From the NCBI GenBank assembly GCA_963711065.1, contig CAVQCO010000009.1, positions 186,001 to 250,000 of the forward strand: a DNA stretch of 64,000 nt, in the 5' to 3' direction. Position 1 is the first letter of the stretch, and the number at the start of each line of letters is the position of its first letter. This DNA comes from Bog-473 sp963711065 (lineage in GTDB: Bacteria > Actinomycetota > Acidimicrobiia > Acidimicrobiales > RAAP-2). Below are positions 1-8,668 of the stretch, in pieces. A program made the translations under genes and the position numbers. A model generated the notes under the pieces. The model was not told the origin of the DNA and did no database searches. It saw only the letters and a program-made list of their open reading frames with translations.

Positions 1-273
1 GGCTGGACCCGTCGTCGTGTCGTCGCACTGGTGGTCGGCGAAGGCGTGGTGCTCGCGTTGGTCGGCGCCGCGGTCGGGGTCGGGCTGTCGTTCGCAGCGG
101 TGGACGCGCTCGAGCGCCTGCCGGCGCTCAACGGGGTGTTGCATGCCGACTACACCCAGCAGGCGTTCTGGCGGGGCCTCTACACCGGGCTCGGGATGGC
201 CGTCATCGGCGCGCTGTACCCCGCGCTGCGTGCCGCCAACCTGAAACCACTCAAGGCGCTCAGCCGTGAGTGA
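1..273 (+). CDS. FtsX-like ABC transporter permease, C-terminal fragment
   Basis: Only the last 90 codons are in the window; the reading frame is open from base 1. The visible part has two hydrophobic segments: one rich in Val, Leu and Ala near the edge, and one with a GMAVIGALYPALRAANLKPLKALSRE ending that is split here as GMAVIGALYP and ALRAANLKPLKALSRE. The short tail after an 'ALYPALRAA' segment, ending in P-x-x-AL-x-x-E, is typical of FtsX/MacB-type permeases, where the last membrane helix is followed by a 'P-x-x-AL' tail. It overlaps the next gene, an ATPase of the same transporter type, by 8 bp, so the two should form one exporter. Substrate cannot be told. Confidence 0.75.
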   Translation, partial: GWTRRRVVALVVGEGVVLALVGAAVGVGLSFAAVDALERLPALNGVLHADYTQQAFWRGLYTGLGMAVIGALYPALRAANLKPLKALSRE

Positions 274-982
274 GACGGCCCCGCTGCCCGTGCCCGCCGT
301 CGAGGTGTGCGGGCTGGAGAAGACCTATGACGACGGGCTCATCCGGGCACTCGACGGCGTGGACCTGACCGTGGCTGCGCTGGAGTTCGCCGCCATCACC
401 GGCCCTTCCGGGTGTGGCAAGTCCACCCTGCTCCACCTGATCGCCGCGCTGGACTCGCCGAGCAAAGGGTCGATCCGGGTCGACGGCCACGACGTGGTGC
501 GGCTGCGCAACGCCAGTCGGTTCCGGCGCGAGGAGGTCGGCCTGGTGTTCCAGCTCCACAACCTGCTTCCGCGCCTCTCGCTTCGCGAGAACGTAGAGAT
601 CGCGATGTCGGGTTCGCACCGCCCGCACCGCCAACGCGCCGCCTACGCCGAAGAGCTTCTCGACGAGGTGGGCCTCGGCGGGCTGAGCACCCGCCTCCCC
701 ACACAGCTCTCGGGAGGTGAGCGCCAACGGGTTGCCATTGCGCGCGCGCTCGCCAACGACCCTCCCGTGCTGCTGGCCGACGAGCCAACGGGGAGTCTCG
801 ACAGTGCCGCCGTCGACGTCGTGCTCGCGCTCTTCCGTCGCCTCCGCCAGGAGCGGCACACCACCGTCCTGCTGGTGACGCACGACGAAGCCGTGGCGCG
901 AACGGCGGACCGCATCGTCCACATGGTCGACGGACGGGTCGTTCCCGCCGAGGAGGTGCCACGCACCGCCGGCGGGACCTGA
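266..982 (+). CDS. ABC transporter ATP-binding protein (LolD/MacB type)
   Basis: A 238-aa ATPase subunit that would power the FtsX-like permease it overlaps. Walker A is GPSGCGKST at residues 46-54. The signature LSGGERQRVAIARAL and Walker B VLLADEPTG followed by SLD are intact, and a switch histidine is present in LVTHDEAVA. The GTG start at 266 lies inside the permease stop region, consistent with translational coupling. The family (LolD, MacB, FtsE-like) includes lipoprotein sorting, peptide export and cell-wall hydrolase control in actinobacteria; the sequence does not choose among these. Confidence 0.92.
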   Translation: MSETAPLPVPAVEVCGLEKTYDDGLIRALDGVDLTVAALEFAAITGPSGCGKSTLLHLIAALDSPSKGSIRVDGHDVVRLRNASRFRREEVGLVFQLHNLLPRLSLRENVEIAMSGSHRPHRQRAAYAEELLDEVGLGGLSTRLPTQLSGGERQRVAIARALANDPPVLLADEPTGSLDSAAVDVVLALFRRLRQERHTTVLLVTHDEAVARTADRIVHMVDGRVVPAEEVPRTAGGT

Positions 983-994
983 CGACGTGGCGGA

Positions 995-1492
995 TCAGGC
1001 GTCCGCCGACGGCGTGCCCTGGGCGATCGGTTGTGTGGCGTCGGTGCCGCTGCGCAGCATGATGTCGGCGAACTTCGCGTACAGGGCCATGGGCTCCTGC
1101 GAGCGGACGAGGACGTCGAACAGCTCCGCCATCGAGACGACGCCACTCGGCCGATCGGAGATGTCGACGACGACGAGGTGCCGGATGCCGAGGCTCACCA
1201 TCAGCGCGGCGGCCTCCGCCACGCTCGCCGAGGGAGGTGCCCAGTTCGGGTGCTCCGACGCTATGGCCGCCACCTCGTCCTCGGGCCGCAGTCCTCGCGC
1301 CAGCGCACGGACGAGGTCGAACTCGGTCACGACGCGCAGCGGTTGTTCGTCCAAGATGGCGCACGACACGCCGTCCCTCACCATCGCCGACGCCGCCTCG
1401 GCCAGCGTCTGCGTGGCGGAGACCGCCGTCGGCGGCCTCAGGTGCATCCCCCCGAGTGTCGCGTCGAGGCCTTCGAAGGAACGGTTGCTCAT
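995..1492 (-). CDS. Tandem CBS-domain protein
   Basis: A 165-aa soluble protein made almost entirely of two CBS motifs, roughly residues 18-70 and 78-132. Each shows the usual pattern of a conserved Thr/Ala turn, a 'DGVSCAILDEQPLRVVTEFDL'-like strand-turn-helix (written here only in part) and the second repeat with IRHLVVVDISDRPSGVVSM. CBS pairs bind adenosyl ligands such as AMP, ATP or SAM and usually regulate a partner. It stands alone, convergent with the ABC genes and divergent from the CoA-transferase gene. No attached catalytic domain is present, so its target is unknown. Confidence 0.85.
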   Translation of the reverse strand: MSNRSFEGLDATLGGMHLRPPTAVSATQTLAEAASAMVRDGVSCAILDEQPLRVVTEFDLVRALARGLRPEDEVAAIASEHPNWAPPSASVAEAAALMVSLGIRHLVVVDISDRPSGVVSMAELFDVLVRSQEPMALYAKFADIMLRSGTDATQPIAQGTPSADA

Positions 1493-1816
1493 TGGTCACA
1501 CCCTCGGTGTTCGGTCTGCCGCCGGCAGCGGGACGTCGTCCCGGCCGACAGTACCGGCTGCCTACGGGGATGGATCCCTGACGTCGCCACGTGGCCTCCC
1601 GCGTCGAACCCCGGAATTGGAAAATGGCGACCGAGGGGGGTGGCCGCCATTCTCCAAGCACCGTTGTCTGGGAAGAGGAGGGTGTCCCACGTATTGTGCA
1701 ACCCGGCCTGCAGATGGGGTAGAGCCGAAAGTAACGGATTTGGGCGCGCCGACCCCCTCTGTGACCAGGACCAATGGCCATGGTCACGGCGTCCGACGGG
1801 CGCGAGAGTAGTGGCC
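1493..1816. other. Divergent intergenic region
   Basis: This 324-bp gap separates the leftward CBS gene from the rightward CoA-transferase gene and should hold both promoters. I see no convincing gene in it. The clearest structure is an inverted repeat GTGACC (1761-1766) / GGTCAC (1782-1787), about 30 bp before the CoA-transferase start, which could be an operator. Confidence 0.4.
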
Positions 1817-3118
1817 ATGGCCACCTCGTGCAGCATGGAAGAGGCCGTCGCCTTGATCAGGCCGGTCGACATGATCGGTTTCGGACTCGGCCCGGCGAAC
1901 CCGGACACCTTCCTCGCGGCGCTGGGCAGCCGCGACGACTGGCAGGACCTCCAGCTGGGCGGCGCGCTGTGCCTCAACTTCTACGAGGTCTTCACCAAGC
2001 CCGGCGTCTTCTACCGCTGCGGCTTCTTCGGGCCGGCGGAGCGGCTGCTGCACGAGATGGGCCACCGGGTGGAGTTGGTTCCGGGCGGCTTCCGCCAGAT
2101 GGCTCCCATCCTGGCCAAGTTCTCACCCCGGGTCATGGTCGTGCAGGCGGCCCCGCCCGACGAGGACGGCAACGTGAACCTCTCGCTGCACCTGGGCGCC
2201 ACGAGGCCCGAGCTGATCCGTGCCGGCGAGGATCCCGACCGGCTGCTGATCGTCGAGGTCAATCCCAACCTCCCCCGCACCAGGAGCCTGCCGCCCACGT
2301 ACCAGAACACCATCCCCCTCGAGGTCATCGACGTCCTGGTCGAGACAAGCACCGTCCCCTTCGCACTGGCCGAGCCGCCCACCGACGAGGTGGACGCAGC
2401 CATCGCCCGCAACGCGCTGGCCTACGTGAAGCACGGGTCCACGCTCCAGACCGGCATCGGAGCGATCCCCAACATCGTGGCGACCGAATTGGCCAAGGGT
2501 CCCCTGGGCGGATTCGGCGTGCACTCCGAGATGTTCACGAACGGCCTCATGCGTCTGCACCAGGCCGGCAAGGTCACCAACGACGCCAAGGGCGTGTTCG
2601 ACGGGGTCTCGGTGACCACCTTCGCCCTGGGCACGCCCGACCTCTACGGCTGGCTCGACAACAACGACGACGTCGCCTTCCTCCCGGTCGAGACGATCAA
2701 CGACCCGGGCGTCATCGCGCAGAACGCCAACCTGGTCTCCATAAACGGGGCTTTGTCGGTCGACCTGTACGGCCAGGTGGTGGCCGACAACATCGGGGGC
2801 CGCCAGATCTCGGGCGTGGGCGGGCACGAGGACTTCGTGGCTGCAGCGGAGCTCCACCTGGACGCCCACTCGCTGATCTGCCTCCACTCGACGGCCCTGC
2901 ACGAGGGCGAGACGGTCTCGCGCATCGTCGGACTCCTGCCCGAGGGCTCGGTCGTCTCCACGCCGCGTCATCACACCGGCGTCGTCATCACCGAATACGG
3001 GTCCGCGGAGCTGACGGGACTGACGGTGAGCGAGCGCGCCCATGTGCTGGTCGACGTCGCCCATCCCGACTTCCGCGACGAGCTGCGCAAGGTGGCCGAC
3101 GAAATCGGCCGGCGCTGA
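1817..3118 (+). CDS. Family I CoA-transferase / acetyl-CoA hydrolase family (4-hydroxybutyrate CoA-transferase-like)
   Basis: A 433-aa protein of the Cat1/4-hydroxybutyrate CoA-transferase family, which moves CoA between acyl-CoA and a free carboxylic acid through a glutamyl-CoA intermediate. The segment GVHSEMFTNG carries Glu238, which matches the catalytic Glu of the family. A Gly-rich ISGVGGHEDFV segment near residue 330 is the usual CoA-binding signature. The reading frame is open far upstream, but similarity begins at the ATG at 1817; a GTG at 1811 is an alternative. It is monocistronic, with a convergent sulfatase gene downstream. The real acyl substrate is not evident. Confidence 0.85.
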   Translation: MATSCSMEEAVALIRPVDMIGFGLGPANPDTFLAALGSRDDWQDLQLGGALCLNFYEVFTKPGVFYRCGFFGPAERLLHEMGHRVELVPGGFRQMAPILAKFSPRVMVVQAAPPDEDGNVNLSLHLGATRPELIRAGEDPDRLLIVEVNPNLPRTRSLPPTYQNTIPLEVIDVLVETSTVPFALAEPPTDEVDAAIARNALAYVKHGSTLQTGIGAIPNIVATELAKGPLGGFGVHSEMFTNGLMRLHQAGKVTNDAKGVFDGVSVTTFALGTPDLYGWLDNNDDVAFLPVETINDPGVIAQNANLVSINGALSVDLYGQVVADNIGGRQISGVGGHEDFVAAAELHLDAHSLICLHSTALHEGETVSRIVGLLPEGSVVSTPRHHTGVVITEYGSAELTGLTVSERAHVLVDVAHPDFRDELRKVADEIGRR

Positions 3119-3134
3119 GCGGAGGGGCGCGGGC

Positions 3135-4712
3135 TCAACCCGCCGCCACGGGTGCCGGCTTGTTGGGCCACTGGCGGAACGTGCCGTGGTGCCGCCCGAT
3201 CTCGGCGATGATGGCGTCGATGTAGACGAGCTTGCGGATCATGTACGAGCGCGTCTCCTTCGGGTCGAGGTAGAGGTTGTGGAGCCGGCCGTAGCCGTAA
3301 CGCTGGACCACCCCGGTGAACCCGCCGGGGTTGAGGACGTCGGTGTCGTCGTCCGAGATGGAGGACACCAGGTACTTGTACTCGCCGACCCGAAGGGCCG
3401 AGTACTGGGACGTCAGCCAATAGTGCTGGTACTTCCGGTTGGAGACGTATTGGCGGTCGTCGTCGGCCAAGAAGAACGACAACTGGTCGACGGCGTCGAC
3501 GTAGCGGTCGACGGGCATCCGCTCCGCCGCCCCGGCCATCGACAGGCAGGTGGCGAAGAGGTCGAGGAGGTGCACGAGGCCGTCGCTGGACCGCCCCGGC
3601 TGAATCATGCCGGGCCAGGAGACGACGGCCGGCACCCGCACGCCGCCCTCCCAGGTCGATCCCTTTGCACAGCGGAACGGGGTGAAGGCCGAGTCCGGCC
3701 AGGTCTCCATCTCGGGCCCATTGTCCGACGAGATCACCACCATGGTGGACTCGAGCTGGCCGGTCCGCTCCAGCGTCGCGACCAGCCTGCCGCAGATGTC
3801 GTCCAGCTCGACGACGGCGTCCTTGTAGGGATGCCGCGCGGGCGATCGTCCGAGGAAGTCGGGATGCGGGTAGTTGTCGAAGTGCGCGCCGCGCGTGCAG
3901 TGGTAGAGGAACCAGGGATCGGGTGAGCCCGCCATCCGCTCGATGAACTGCTCAGAGTAGGTGCACCACTTGTCGTCCAGCAGCGAGAGCGCCGGGATGG
4001 TGACCTCCTCGACCTCCTCCAAGGGGCCGTTGCGGGCCGCGTGCACGAAGCACTTGTTGAACGGGATGTTCTTGACCCATTCCGTGCGGTCCTCGCTGTA
4101 GACGATCTCGGGGAAGAAGTAGGGATCCCGCCACTCGGTGTACATGTCCGACACGGACAGGAACCCGTAGAAGTCGTCGAACCCGACGTTCTGCGGCTGA
4201 CTCTCCTCGTTCTCGCCCATGTGCCACTTGCCGACCGCCTGGGTGACGTAACCGGCTCGGGAGAGGAGCTCGGGAAGCGTGACCTCCCCACTGAGCCCAC
4301 CCGGCATGCCGTACATGGGTGGCACCAGCAGGCCGTGCCGCATCGGAAGCCGTCCCGTCATGACGGACGCCCGGGTCGGCGTGCACGACGGCTCGCTGTA
4401 ACACGACGTCAGCAAGAGGCCGTCCCGAGCGATCCGGTCGACGTTGGGCGTCGGTGCCCCGACCGCGATCCCACCGCCGTAGCACCCGAAGTCCCCCCAG
4501 CCGACGTCGTCCATGAGGATCACGACGACGTTGGGTCGCCGTCCCGTGCGCGCGGCGAACTCCGCCATTTTGGCTGCCGCCGCCTCCTCGCGACCGGGGA
4601 CCACGAAGGCGGGCTCTCGGTTGGATGCCGGTACCCTCGTTGCGCCCGTGACGGGGTCCACGACCGCGCCCTCCACCCGTCGCGTGCCCCGGTCAGTCCC
4701 TCGGACGTTCAT
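3135..4712 (-). CDS. Type I sulfatase (arylsulfatase family)
   Basis: A 525-aa sulfatase. The metal-binding MDDVGWGDFG motif has Asp68-Asp69. The formylglycine motif is C-T-P-T-R with Cys110, so maturation needs a formylglycine-generating enzyme, none of which is encoded in the window. GKWHMG and SDNGPE, which supply further active-site residues, are present, as is the Lys in AKGSTWEGG. There is no signal peptide: the first 55 residues are polar, so the enzyme appears cytoplasmic, or is exported in an unusual way. Length is normal for the family. It is convergent with the CoA-transferase gene, and no sulfate-ester uptake genes are near. Confidence 0.9.
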   Translation of the reverse strand: MNVRGTDRGTRRVEGAVVDPVTGATRVPASNREPAFVVPGREEAAAAKMAEFAARTGRRPNVVVILMDDVGWGDFGCYGGGIAVGAPTPNVDRIARDGLLLTSCYSEPSCTPTRASVMTGRLPMRHGLLVPPMYGMPGGLSGEVTLPELLSRAGYVTQAVGKWHMGENEESQPQNVGFDDFYGFLSVSDMYTEWRDPYFFPEIVYSEDRTEWVKNIPFNKCFVHAARNGPLEEVEEVTIPALSLLDDKWCTYSEQFIERMAGSPDPWFLYHCTRGAHFDNYPHPDFLGRSPARHPYKDAVVELDDICGRLVATLERTGQLESTMVVISSDNGPEMETWPDSAFTPFRCAKGSTWEGGVRVPAVVSWPGMIQPGRSSDGLVHLLDLFATCLSMAGAAERMPVDRYVDAVDQLSFFLADDDRQYVSNRKYQHYWLTSQYSALRVGEYKYLVSSISDDDTDVLNPGGFTGVVQRYGYGRLHNLYLDPKETRSYMIRKLVYIDAIIAEIGRHHGTFRQWPNKPAPVAAG

Positions 4713-4809
4713 GGCCCCTCCTTGTGCGTGTTAGCGAGGAACATGCTGCCCGCTCGGCGTTCCCCCGTGCAGGGGGAGGGTGCGGGCGTGCACTGGATGT
4801 GCGTCCGCG

Positions 4810-4839
4810 TTGCCAGCGGCGCCGACGAGCCGGTACCAT
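4810..4839 (+). promoter_or_regulatory. Probable sigma70-type promoter of the transporter leader
   Basis: TTGCCA (4810-4815) and TACCAT (4834-4839) are separated by 18 bp, which fits a housekeeping actinobacterial promoter. Transcription from about 4846 would give a 5' leader of about 320 nt before the metal transporter start at 5168. No experimental support. Confidence 0.5.
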
Positions 4840-4865
4840 GGTGCCGACGTTCGAGTGGCCCGAAA

Positions 4866-4910
4866 GGAGGTGGGAGCGATGAAGGCTGAACCGCATAGTT
4901 CCCAACCTCC
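4866..4910 (+). promoter_or_regulatory. Hairpin that can sequester the ribosome-binding site of a leader ORF
   Basis: GGAGGTGGGA (4866-4875) pairs with TCCCAACCTCC (4900-4910) with one bulged base. The left arm contains the AAAGGAGG Shine-Dalgarno sequence of the short ORF at 4879-4947, and the right arm lies within that ORF. Ribosome entry and the hairpin are therefore mutually exclusive, as expected of an attenuator or similar leader control. I could not match it to a known riboswitch class by eye. Confidence 0.5.
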
Positions 4911-4947
4911 CCAGCCGTGCCCCGGCGTCCTCTTCCCGTCGGTCTGA
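4879..4947 (+). CDS. Candidate proline-rich leader peptide upstream of the Nramp-related transporter
   Basis: A 22-codon ORF beginning MKAEPHSSQPPQPCPG, with six prolines including a PP pair, ends at TGA 4945-4947. Its ribosome-binding site AAAGGAGG, ten bases from the ATG, is one of the strongest in the window. It sits in the leader between a probable promoter and the metal transporter gene. Known proline-rich leader ORFs such as enterobacterial mgtL sense magnesium through slow translation of proline codons; that this one does so is inference from position, composition and the type of downstream gene. High-GC sequence yields proline codons easily, so chance is possible. Confidence 0.45.
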   Translation: MKAEPHSSQPPQPCPGVLFPSV

Positions 4948-5167
4948 GCTGCGCTTCCGGTTCTTGACGCAGCATTCGGCGACGTAGCGACGTCGGGGAG
5001 CTGGCTCTCTCGCCGTTCGGCGAACCACCCTCTGTGCCGCCATGGGCGGATGGCCCCAACACGCACACGACGGACTCCGCGTCCGACACGCGCAGCACCG
5101 ATGCCGGCGCGCACCCATTCCCGGGGTGTCGATGTCGCAGTCCGACGGACCTCAAGGGAGATCTCTG

Positions 5168-6826
5168 ATGAAACTGCACCTCGCACCACCCGGCACGGAC
5201 GGGACGGCGGCTGCTGACGTCGCCGTCCTCGACGAGGCCCACGTCGGGCACATCAACGGTGCGCTCGGCACCATTCCCCAGGGCGACACGGCGCCGCGCC
5301 GCGGCCTGTCGCTCAAGACCAAGACGCTGCTCGCCATCGTGGGTCCGGGGCTCATCGTCATGGCCGGCGATAACGACGCCGGCGCCTTCAGCACCTACGC
5401 CCAGACGGGCCAGAACTACGGGACCCACCTCATGTGGACCCTGCTCCTGCTCGTGCCGGTCCTCTACGTCAACCAGGAGATGGTCCTGCGCCTCGGCGCA
5501 GTCTCCGGAGTAGGCCACGCCCGCCTCATCCTGGAGCGATTCGGCAAGTTCTGGGGGGCATTCAGCGTCATCGACCTCTTCATCCTCAACGCCCTGACCA
5601 TCGTCACCGAGTTCATCGGGATCTCGCTCGCCGTCAACTACCTCGGGCTCCCCAAGGTGCCCACGGTGATCTTCGCCGCCATTGCCGTCATCGGGGCCGT
5701 GAGCACCGGGAGCTTCCGGCGTTTCGAGCGACTGTGCCTGGTCCTGGTCGCCGGCTCGCTCGTCGTCATCCCGCTGTTCCTGCTGGTCCACCCCCCGGTT
5801 GGCGAGGTGGCCCGCGGCTTCGCCGTGCCGGGCCTCCCGCACGGGCAACTGCCGACGGTGATGCTGCTCATCATCGCCATCGTCGGTACGACGGTCGCAC
5901 CGTGGCAGCTCTTCTTCCAGCAGTCCTACATCATCGACAAGCGCATCACGCCGCGCTGGATCAATTACGAGCGGGTCGACCTCGGTATCGGCATCGCCAT
6001 CGTCGTGGTCGGGGGTGTGGCGCTCATGGCCGTCGGCGCGGCCACCTTCGCCGGCCACCCGGGCTTCGGCAACTTCACCGATGCCGGGGGCACGGCCGCG
6101 GGGCTGGCCCACAACGTGTCGCGCTCCGCCGGCGACCTGTTCGCCATCGCGCTCATCGATGCCAGCATCATCGGGGCGGCCGCCATCGGCCTCGCCACGG
6201 CCTACGCCACCAGCGACGTCCTCGGACTGAAGCACTCGCTGCACCGGCCGATCTCCCAGGCGAAGGGGTTCTACGTCTGCTACGCGGGCTTGATGGCGGT
6301 CGCGGCCGCCCTGGTCCTCACCCCGCACGCACCGCTCGGGCTCCTGACCGAGGGCGTCCAGGTCCTGGCCGGGGTGCTGTTGCCCAGCGCAACGGTCTTC
6401 TTGCTGCTCCTGTGCAACGACAAGGCCGTGCTCGGCCCCTGGGTGAACGGACGGAAGCTCAATGCGCTTACCGGGGTCATCATCTGGGTCCTGGTGCTCC
6501 TCTCGGTGATCCTCACGGCCAGCGTGCTGTTCCCGAACATCACGGGCGCGCAGATCATCGAAGTGCTGCTCGGGGGCGCCGCGCTCGGCGTGGGCGTCGG
6601 CGTGTTCCTGCTCGTCCAGTCCCACCGGCGCCGGGGCGTCGTGACGGTGAACGACGCCCTGGCCGAGGTGCCGAACCGGGGGACGTGGCGGATGCCGCCC
6701 CTGCAGCGTCTGGAGCGTCCGACGATGTCGCTGCAGCGCAAGGTGGGACTCCTCACCCTGCGGGCGTACCTGGCCGTCGCCTTCATCTTGGTGATCGTCA
6801 AGATCGTCGAGGTGGCCATGAAGTGA
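5168..6826 (+). CDS. Nramp-related divalent metal transporter
   Basis: A 552-aa membrane protein with about 11-12 hydrophobic segments and the Nramp fold signature. In TM1 the canonical DPGN is replaced by D-A-G-A (Asp70-Ala-Gly-Ala73, within GDNDAGAF), and in TM6 the canonical M-P-H-N is replaced by A-P-W-Q (in TTVAPWQLFFQQS). The ligand Asp is kept while the Asn and the Met are lost. Loss of the Met is the hallmark described for the Nramp-related magnesium transporters, so Mg2+ is a more likely substrate than Mn2+ or Fe2+, though this is inference. I chose ATG 5168, with GGGAG eight bases upstream, over upstream in-frame starts. It is monocistronic, with a 455-bp upstream gap containing leader structures. 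Confidence 0.85.
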   Translation: MKLHLAPPGTDGTAAADVAVLDEAHVGHINGALGTIPQGDTAPRRGLSLKTKTLLAIVGPGLIVMAGDNDAGAFSTYAQTGQNYGTHLMWTLLLLVPVLYVNQEMVLRLGAVSGVGHARLILERFGKFWGAFSVIDLFILNALTIVTEFIGISLAVNYLGLPKVPTVIFAAIAVIGAVSTGSFRRFERLCLVLVAGSLVVIPLFLLVHPPVGEVARGFAVPGLPHGQLPTVMLLIIAIVGTTVAPWQLFFQQSYIIDKRITPRWINYERVDLGIGIAIVVVGGVALMAVGAATFAGHPGFGNFTDAGGTAAGLAHNVSRSAGDLFAIALIDASIIGAAAIGLATAYATSDVLGLKHSLHRPISQAKGFYVCYAGLMAVAAALVLTPHAPLGLLTEGVQVLAGVLLPSATVFLLLLCNDKAVLGPWVNGRKLNALTGVIIWVLVLLSVILTASVLFPNITGAQIIEVLLGGAALGVGVGVFLLVQSHRRRGVVTVNDALAEVPNRGTWRMPPLQRLERPTMSLQRKVGLLTLRAYLAVAFILVIVKIVEVAMK

Positions 6827-7146
6827 TCGGGCTCCGGTCCCGGAGGCGAGAGGAGGCGGGCAGAGCGTGCGCCGCCCATCGTGGGACGAGGCGCAACTGG
6901 GGTTCGACATTCGATTCCAAGCGGTCGATCTCGGGGTCCTTCGTTCGTCGTCCTAGGGATGGATGATCACCTTCGCAGCGGCAGCTCGTCACCCCCACGA
7001 GAGGTGGCGCCGATCGGTCGATGGTCTTCGGATCCCGCCCGGCTCTCGAGGATCGGTGCACGAAGGCGGCCGGTGTCTCCATACCCTGTCGATCAGGACG
7101 GTCTGACCCGCAGTCAGCTGAACCCACGAGGACGACAGGAGGGACG
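6827..7146. other. Intergenic region before the MFS exporter
   Basis: About 320 bp between the metal transporter and the drug exporter. I find no supported gene, tRNA or clear terminator. It presumably holds the promoter of the exporter gene. Confidence 0.4.
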
Positions 7147-8631
7147 ATGACGACGGATTCGCGCAAGTGGTTCGCTCTGGCGATCATCTGTGTCGCTCAG
7201 TTCATGGTGATCCTCGATGTGTCCATCGTGAACGTGGCACTGCCGTCCATTCAGCGCGGGCTGCACTTCTCCGAGCAGAACCTGCTGTGGGTCCTGAACG
7301 CGTACGCCCTCATGTTCGGGGGCTTCCTCATGCTCGGCGGCCGCGTAGCGGACAAGCTTGGGCGACGACGGGTGTTCATCACGGGCGTGGTGGTCTTCAC
7401 CGTCGCCTCTCTGTTCTGCGGATTGGCGACGTCGACAGGCTGGTTGGTGACGTCCCGCGCCGTTCAGGGTCTGGGGGCTGCAATCCTCTCTCCTGCAGCT
7501 CTGTCGATCCTGACCGTCACCTTTGAAGAAGGTCGGGAGCGGAACACTGCCTTCAGCATCTGGGGGGCGATCGCCGGGGCGGGCGGCGCGTTCGGTGTCC
7601 TGCTCGGCGGCATCCTGACCCAGGAGTTCGGTTGGCAATGGATCTTCTACGTCAACGTCCCGATCGGCTCGGCCGTCGTGTTGGCGAGCGTCTTCATCCT
7701 CGCGCCCTCTCTCGCGGAGGACGAAGACCGGGGATTCGACATCCCAGGGGCGGTGACCCTGACCGCCGGCTTGGTGCTGTTGGTGTTCGGACTGGTCAAG
7801 AGCACGAGTTGGGGCTGGGCCTCCGCGAACACGGTGGGGACGCTGGCGGCGGCCTTCGTCCTGATCGCCGTGTTCCTCGTCATCGAACGCCGCACGACCT
7901 CCGCACTCGTCCCCTTGTCGATCTTCAGAAATCGGAGCCTCAGCGTGTCCAACGCGGTGTCGCTGGCATTGGGCGCGTCGATCTTCTCCATGTTCTATTT
8001 CCTCTCCCTGTACATGCAAGAGGTTCTCGGCTATTCCGCACTCAAGACCGGTGTCGGCTACCTGGCGATCGCCGGATCGATCATCATCGCGGCCGGCGCC
8101 GCGCAAGCACTCGTGGCCCGTTTCGGCGTGCGACTCGTGATGACCACCGGTATGGCGCTGGCTGCCGGAGGTCTCGTCTATTTCGCCCAGATCTCGCCCC
8201 ACGGCACCTACGTCGGAACCTTGCTGCCCGGATTCCTCTTGGCCGGCGTCGGCCTGGGTCTGTCCTTCGTGCCCGTCACGATCGGCGCCATGAGTGGCGT
8301 CGTCCCGAACGAGGCGGGTGTCGCATCGGGTCTGATCACTACGACGCAACAGATCGGGGGGGCACTCGGGGTCGCGGTCCTCTCCACCATCGCCGTGTCC
8401 GCGACGACGAGATTCATCGGCTCGCACGGGCATTCGGCCACCGGAGCGATCGACGCCCTCAACCATGGCTTCGCCATCGCCTTTTGGTTCGGCGCCGTGT
8501 TCGCCGCGATCGGCTGCGTCGTCGCCTTCGTGGGACTCGCGGGCGCCCGCGCCAGTGCGACGAGTGGGGTTCCCTCCGGGGCGGTCGAAGGCCGGCTCGA
8601 CCTCAGTACGGCGGACATCGCCGAGGGGTAG
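7147..8631 (+). CDS. MFS transporter, DHA2 (EmrB/QacA) family
   Basis: A 494-aa proton-driven exporter of the 14-helix DHA2 type. The N-terminus IICVAQFMVILDVSIVNVALPSI is given here only in part as MVILDVSIVNVALPSI and holds the family motif D1 (LDxTVxNVALP-like). Motif A is GGRVADKLGRRRVF, and motif C-like GAIAGAGGAFGVLLGG lies in TM5. The ATG at 7147 follows an AGGAGGG ribosome-binding site; the frame is open further upstream without similarity. Members export drugs, dyes or lipids. No regulator is adjacent, so the substrate is open. Confidence 0.88.
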   Translation: MTTDSRKWFALAIICVAQFMVILDVSIVNVALPSIQRGLHFSEQNLLWVLNAYALMFGGFLMLGGRVADKLGRRRVFITGVVVFTVASLFCGLATSTGWLVTSRAVQGLGAAILSPAALSILTVTFEEGRERNTAFSIWGAIAGAGGAFGVLLGGILTQEFGWQWIFYVNVPIGSAVVLASVFILAPSLAEDEDRGFDIPGAVTLTAGLVLLVFGLVKSTSWGWASANTVGTLAAAFVLIAVFLVIERRTTSALVPLSIFRNRSLSVSNAVSLALGASIFSMFYFLSLYMQEVLGYSALKTGVGYLAIAGSIIIAAGAAQALVARFGVRLVMTTGMALAAGGLVYFAQISPHGTYVGTLLPGFLLAGVGLGLSFVPVTIGAMSGVVPNEAGVASGLITTTQQIGGALGVAVLSTIAVSATTRFIGSHGHSATGAIDALNHGFAIAFWFGAVFAAIGCVVAFVGLAGARASATSGVPSGAVEGRLDLSTADIAEG

Positions 8632-8668
8632 CGGGCCAGCGGGCACACCAGCCGAACAGTCCCCGGGT

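Noticed and set aside
4850..5160. A known M-box (ykoK) or yybP-ykoY riboswitch in the transporter leader
   Set aside because: I could not find the conserved core sequences of either class by eye. A covariance search would be decisive.
4709..6910. A 733-codon open frame antisense to the metal transporter
   Set aside because: Low-complexity, highly charged composition typical of antisense to a membrane protein gene.
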